Of a stretch of 7,615 bases of DNA, positions 6,060 to 7,615 are shown piece by piece. The position numbers and the translations under genes were made by a program. The DNA is from Alphaproteobacteria bacterium (lineage in GTDB: Bacteria > Pseudomonadota > Alphaproteobacteria > ATCC43930 > CGMCC-115725), in the NCBI GenBank assembly GCA_030039975.1, contig JASHUO010000331.1, forward strand, positions 1-7,615, written 5' to 3'. The first letter of the stretch is position 1. The number at the start of each line of letters is the position of its first letter. The notes under the pieces were generated by a model. The model was not told the origin of the DNA and did not search any database. It worked only from the letters and a program-made list of their open reading frames with translations.

Positions 6060-6724
6060 CCGAGCCGCCTTCGCCCAAGATGGTGCGGCTGCTCATGGAG
6101 CTGCGCGGGCTGGGCGTCACCGATTCCCGTGTGCTGGGTGCGATGGAGCGCGTGCCGCGCGATGCGTTCGTGCCCGCCGCCTTCCGCGACCAGGCGTGGG
6201 AGAATGTGGCGCTGCCGATCGGCCAGGCGCAGACGATCAGCCAGCCGCTGGTGGTCGCGCTGATGACGCAAGCGCTCGAGGTCGGCGAGCGTCACAAGGT
6301 GCTCGAGATCGGTACCGGATCGGGCTATCAGGCGGCGATCTTGGCAAAGCTCTGCCGCCGCGTCTTCACCATCGAGCGGCATCGCGCGTTGCTGCGAGAG
6401 GCGGAAAAGCGCTTCGCCGAACTCAAGCTCCACAATGTCACCACGCGCTTCGGCGATGGCAGCAAAGGCTGGCCGGAGCAGCAGCCCTTCGACCGTATCA
6501 TCGTCACCGCCGCCGCGCCGGCGGTCCCGCACGTGCTGATCGACAGCCTGACCGAAGGCGGCATCCTGGTCGCGCCGGTGGGCGAGGAGCGCCGCGACCA
6601 ACAGCTCCTTCGCATCCGCCGCACCAAGGATGGGGTCGTCACGGAAGATCTGGGCCCGGTGCGCTTCGTACCGCTGGTGGAAGGCTTGCCGCGCGCCGCC
6701 AAGCCGGCCGAGAAACGCCACTGA
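6056..6724 (+). CDS. pcm: Protein-L-isoaspartate O-methyltransferase
   Basis: Pcm methylates isoaspartyl residues in aged proteins using S-adenosylmethionine, starting their conversion back to aspartate. The 222-residue product shows MERVPRDAFVP (30-40), LPIGQAQTISQP (53-64), which forms the isoaspartate-binding region, and VLEIGTGSGYQAAILA (82-97), the SAM-binding glycine loop. E107 in FTIERH is the usual acidic ribose contact. RFGDGSKGWP (131-140), FDRIIVTAAAP (145-155) and LGPVRFVPLVEG (199-210) complete the fold. Serine replaces the common tryptophan after GDG. The GTG start is favoured by the 4-nt GTGA overlap with surE and AAGGTG at 6045-6050; ATG 6080 (M9) is an alternative. The frame stays open for 50 codons after the stop, but the protein is already full length, so I read the TGA as the true end. 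Confidence 0.97.
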   Translation: MTEPPSPKMVRLLMELRGLGVTDSRVLGAMERVPRDAFVPAAFRDQAWENVALPIGQAQTISQPLVVALMTQALEVGERHKVLEIGTGSGYQAAILAKLCRRVFTIERHRALLREAEKRFAELKLHNVTTRFGDGSKGWPEQQPFDRIIVTAAAPAVPHVLIDSLTEGGILVAPVGEERRDQQLLRIRRTKDGVVTEDLGPVRFVPLVEGLPRAAKPAEKRH

Positions 6725-6728
6725 CGGC

Positions 6729-6755
6729 GGCGCGCGTCGGTGGCTCAGGCGCGCC
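6729..6755 (+). terminator. GC-rich hairpin after pcm, possible weak terminator
   Basis: GGCGCGC (6729-6735) is the exact reverse complement of GCGCGCC (6749-6755), with a 13-nt loop, four bases after the pcm stop. The bases that follow, TATTCTCTCCC, are only mildly T-rich, so an intrinsic terminator would be inefficient. Such short GC-only stems arise easily in this composition. Its position right at the end of the serS-surE-pcm run is the main reason to list it. Confidence 0.35.
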
Positions 6756-6813
6756 TATTCTCTCCCGTGGCGTTAGATTTCGAGTCGCTTCGCAACCCTG
6801 GTGCCCCACCTTT

Positions 6814-6874
6814 GGAGGAGTTCTCGACGCAACTCCCCGCCGATATCGCCGTTAACTCCACAATTCGGGGAGGG
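6814..6874 (+). promoter_or_regulatory. Leader with competing hairpins, one masking a Shine-Dalgarno sequence
   Basis: The ribosome-binding site of the small downstream gene is GGGGAGGG (6867-6874), eight bases before its ATG. CTCCCCG (6833-6839) is an exact reverse complement of CGGGGAG (6866-6872) and could hide it. GGAGTT (6817-6822) is complementary to AACTCC (6831-6836), using four of the same bases, so the two stems exclude each other. A second AACTCC lies at 6854-6859. The result is an alternation of ribosome-binding-like and anti-ribosome-binding-like segments. Stems of 6-7 bp in 60 bases can be chance; there is no ligand-binding motif I recognise. Confidence 0.3.
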
Positions 6875-6882
6875 TAGCGATA

Positions 6883-7053
6883 ATGGGGGAGCGAGCCGTG
6901 GCCTGGCGCCGTCGCGCCGCTGAATTGCGCGACATCGCCGCAACCGAGCGCGATTCGACGGTCCGGCATCTGCTCCTCGTCCTCGCACAGGAATATGACG
7001 ATTTGAGCGTCGCGGCGGCGCGCGAGGAAGACAGCGATCCGGTCCGCGGTTGA
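6883..7053 (+). CDS. Small charged helical protein, 56 residues, unknown function
   Basis: ATG 6883 runs to TGA 7051-7053 and encodes 56 residues. The start has the clearest Shine-Dalgarno sequence in the window (GGGGAGGG, 6867-6874, eight-base gap). The protein has no signal peptide or membrane segment. W8-R-R-R-A-A-E-L-R-D is followed by RDSTVRHLLLVLAQEYDDL (23-41) and an acidic tail (REEDSDPVRG). The pattern of leucines and alanines between charged residues suggests two amphipathic helices forming a hairpin. From memory, short proteins with a W-R-R-A-x-E-L-R start and an R-x-x-L-L-x-x-A-x-x-Y-D-x-L second half are common in alphaproteobacteria and usually annotated as hypothetical; I cannot name a family. 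It sits between pcm and the LysM lipoprotein gene, with its own leader, so it may be separately transcribed. Confidence 0.72.
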   Translation: MGERAVAWRRRAAELRDIAATERDSTVRHLLLVLAQEYDDLSVAAAREEDSDPVRG

Positions 7054-7091
7054 CGCGCGACGGTGTCAGAAATCCCGGTTAAGCTGCGCCG

Positions 7092-7615
7092 ATGTTCGGG
7101 GCGCGTCGGCGGAATTTGCACCTTGGTCTGATGTTCTTGGCGCTCGCGCTCGGCGCCTGCGCCCGAACGGCACCGCCCGCACCGGTGGTCGATGCTGCCG
7201 GGCGGCCAGCGCCGGTGAACCAAGCGCCGAGCCAGCGACGTCCACCGCCGCCCGTGCCGCATGCCGACTCTGTTGTCGTTCAATCCGGCGAGACGCTCTA
7301 CGGCATCGCGCGCCGCTATGACGTGCCGGTGCGCTCGCTGATCGAAGAGAATGGGCTGACGCCGCCCTATCGGATGGAGGCCGGCCGACAGCTTCGGCTG
7401 CCGAAGGTCCAGCAGCACATCGTTCAGCCCGGCGAAACGCTGTACAGCATCTCGCGCGCCAATGGCGTCGACACCAGCACCTTGGCGCGCCGCAACGGGC
7501 TCCAGTCGCCTTATCGCATCTGGGTCGGCGAAGCCCTGGTGCTGCCGGCCCCGGTCGAGTCGGCCGAGGTTCCGGTGATCCAGGCGACGGCGCCCGCCGC
7601 GCCCTATGCCGCGCC
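7092..7615 (+). CDS. NlpD-like lipoprotein with two LysM domains (3' end outside window)
   Basis: The frame is open from ATG 7092 to the window end (174 codons). Residues 1-23 form a lipoprotein signal: basic RRR (5-7), a hydrophobic stretch LGLMFLALAL, and lipobox L20-G-A-C23, so C23 should be lipidated. A Pro/Ala-rich linker leads to two LysM peptidoglycan-binding domains, about 61-104 (VVVQSGETLYGIARRYDV ... LRLP) and 109-152 (HIVQPGETLYSISRANGV ... LVLP), each with the PYR loop before its last strand. Then comes another low-complexity linker. In known relatives (NlpD, and M23-family LysM proteins of alphaproteobacteria) a C-terminal M23/LytM domain follows and either activates amidases or cuts peptidoglycan at division; that part is not visible. 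Its location after surE-pcm matches nlpD in gammaproteobacteria. No Shine-Dalgarno sequence precedes the start. ATG 7131 (M14) is a poorer choice because it removes the basic n-region. Confidence 0.88.
   Translation, partial: MFGARRRNLHLGLMFLALALGACARTAPPAPVVDAAGRPAPVNQAPSQRRPPPPVPHADSVVVQSGETLYGIARRYDVPVRSLIEENGLTPPYRMEAGRQLRLPKVQQHIVQPGETLYSISRANGVDTSTLARRNGLQSPYRIWVGEALVLPAPVESAEVPVIQATAPAAPYAA

Noticed and set aside
6852..6865. Possible CtrA-type site (TTAA-N7-TTAA) before the small gene
   Set aside because: Only the first half matches; the second half reads ATTC.
6725..6877. Frame of pcm stays open for 50 codons after its stop, ending in TAG just before the small gene; a GTG at 6767 could start a 36-residue peptide in it
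   Set aside because: Pcm is already full length, no Shine-Dalgarno sequence precedes GTG 6767, third-position G/C is lower than in the real genes, and 50 stop-free codons are not rare at this GC content.
7050..7084. TTGACG (7050-7055) with TTAAGC (7079-7084) as a promoter for the LysM gene
   Set aside because: The spacer would be 23 bases and the -10 match is poor. A start site for this gene may exist but cannot be placed.
6852..7418. 188-codon open frame on the - strand opposite the small gene and the LysM lipoprotein
   Set aside because: The + strand here carries a lipobox and two LysM domains. The antisense product is low complexity with no motif.

Overview
This window looks like an ordinary housekeeping block from the chromosome of a GC-rich alphaproteobacterium. 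The gene order (nagZ, scpA, scpB, tat genes, serS, surE, pcm, LysM lipoprotein), the strong G/C bias at third codon positions and the short stop/start overlaps all fit that group. A Rhodospirillales-type or related lineage is my guess; the sequence does not prove it. Every supported gene lies on the + strand.

Layout. Bases 1-2544 hold a tightly overlapping run: the 3' end of nagZ (cell-wall recycling), an M50/site-2-protease-like membrane protein, scpA and scpB (SMC-associated chromosome condensation). Overlaps are 1-4 nt, so this is probably one translationally coupled operon. Bases 2545-2688 are non-coding, with an 11-bp imperfect hairpin and a weak promoter candidate. Bases 2689-3938 hold tatB and tatC (twin-arginine protein export). 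The tatA gene, which alphaproteobacteria usually carry between scpB and tatB, is not here. A 71-nt gap with a convincing promoter leads into serS, surE and pcm (4010-6724; seryl-tRNA synthetase, survival nucleotidase, protein-repair methyltransferase), which overlap by 8 and 4 nt.

Bases 6725-7615 are the least standard part. After pcm comes a GC-rich hairpin, then a leader whose Shine-Dalgarno sequence can pair with an upstream CTCCCCG. A 56-codon gene for a small charged helical protein follows, and then the start of a lipoprotein with two LysM domains that runs off the window end. The surE-pcm-LysM lipoprotein order resembles surE-pcm-nlpD of gammaproteobacteria.

I found no CRISPR array, mobile element, tRNA or rRNA, phage gene or defence system, and no sign of a wholly new system. 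The points most worth checking are the missing tatA, the small gene with its possible self-masking leader, the near-leaderless serS promoter, and the pentapeptide repeat at the ScpB N-terminus.
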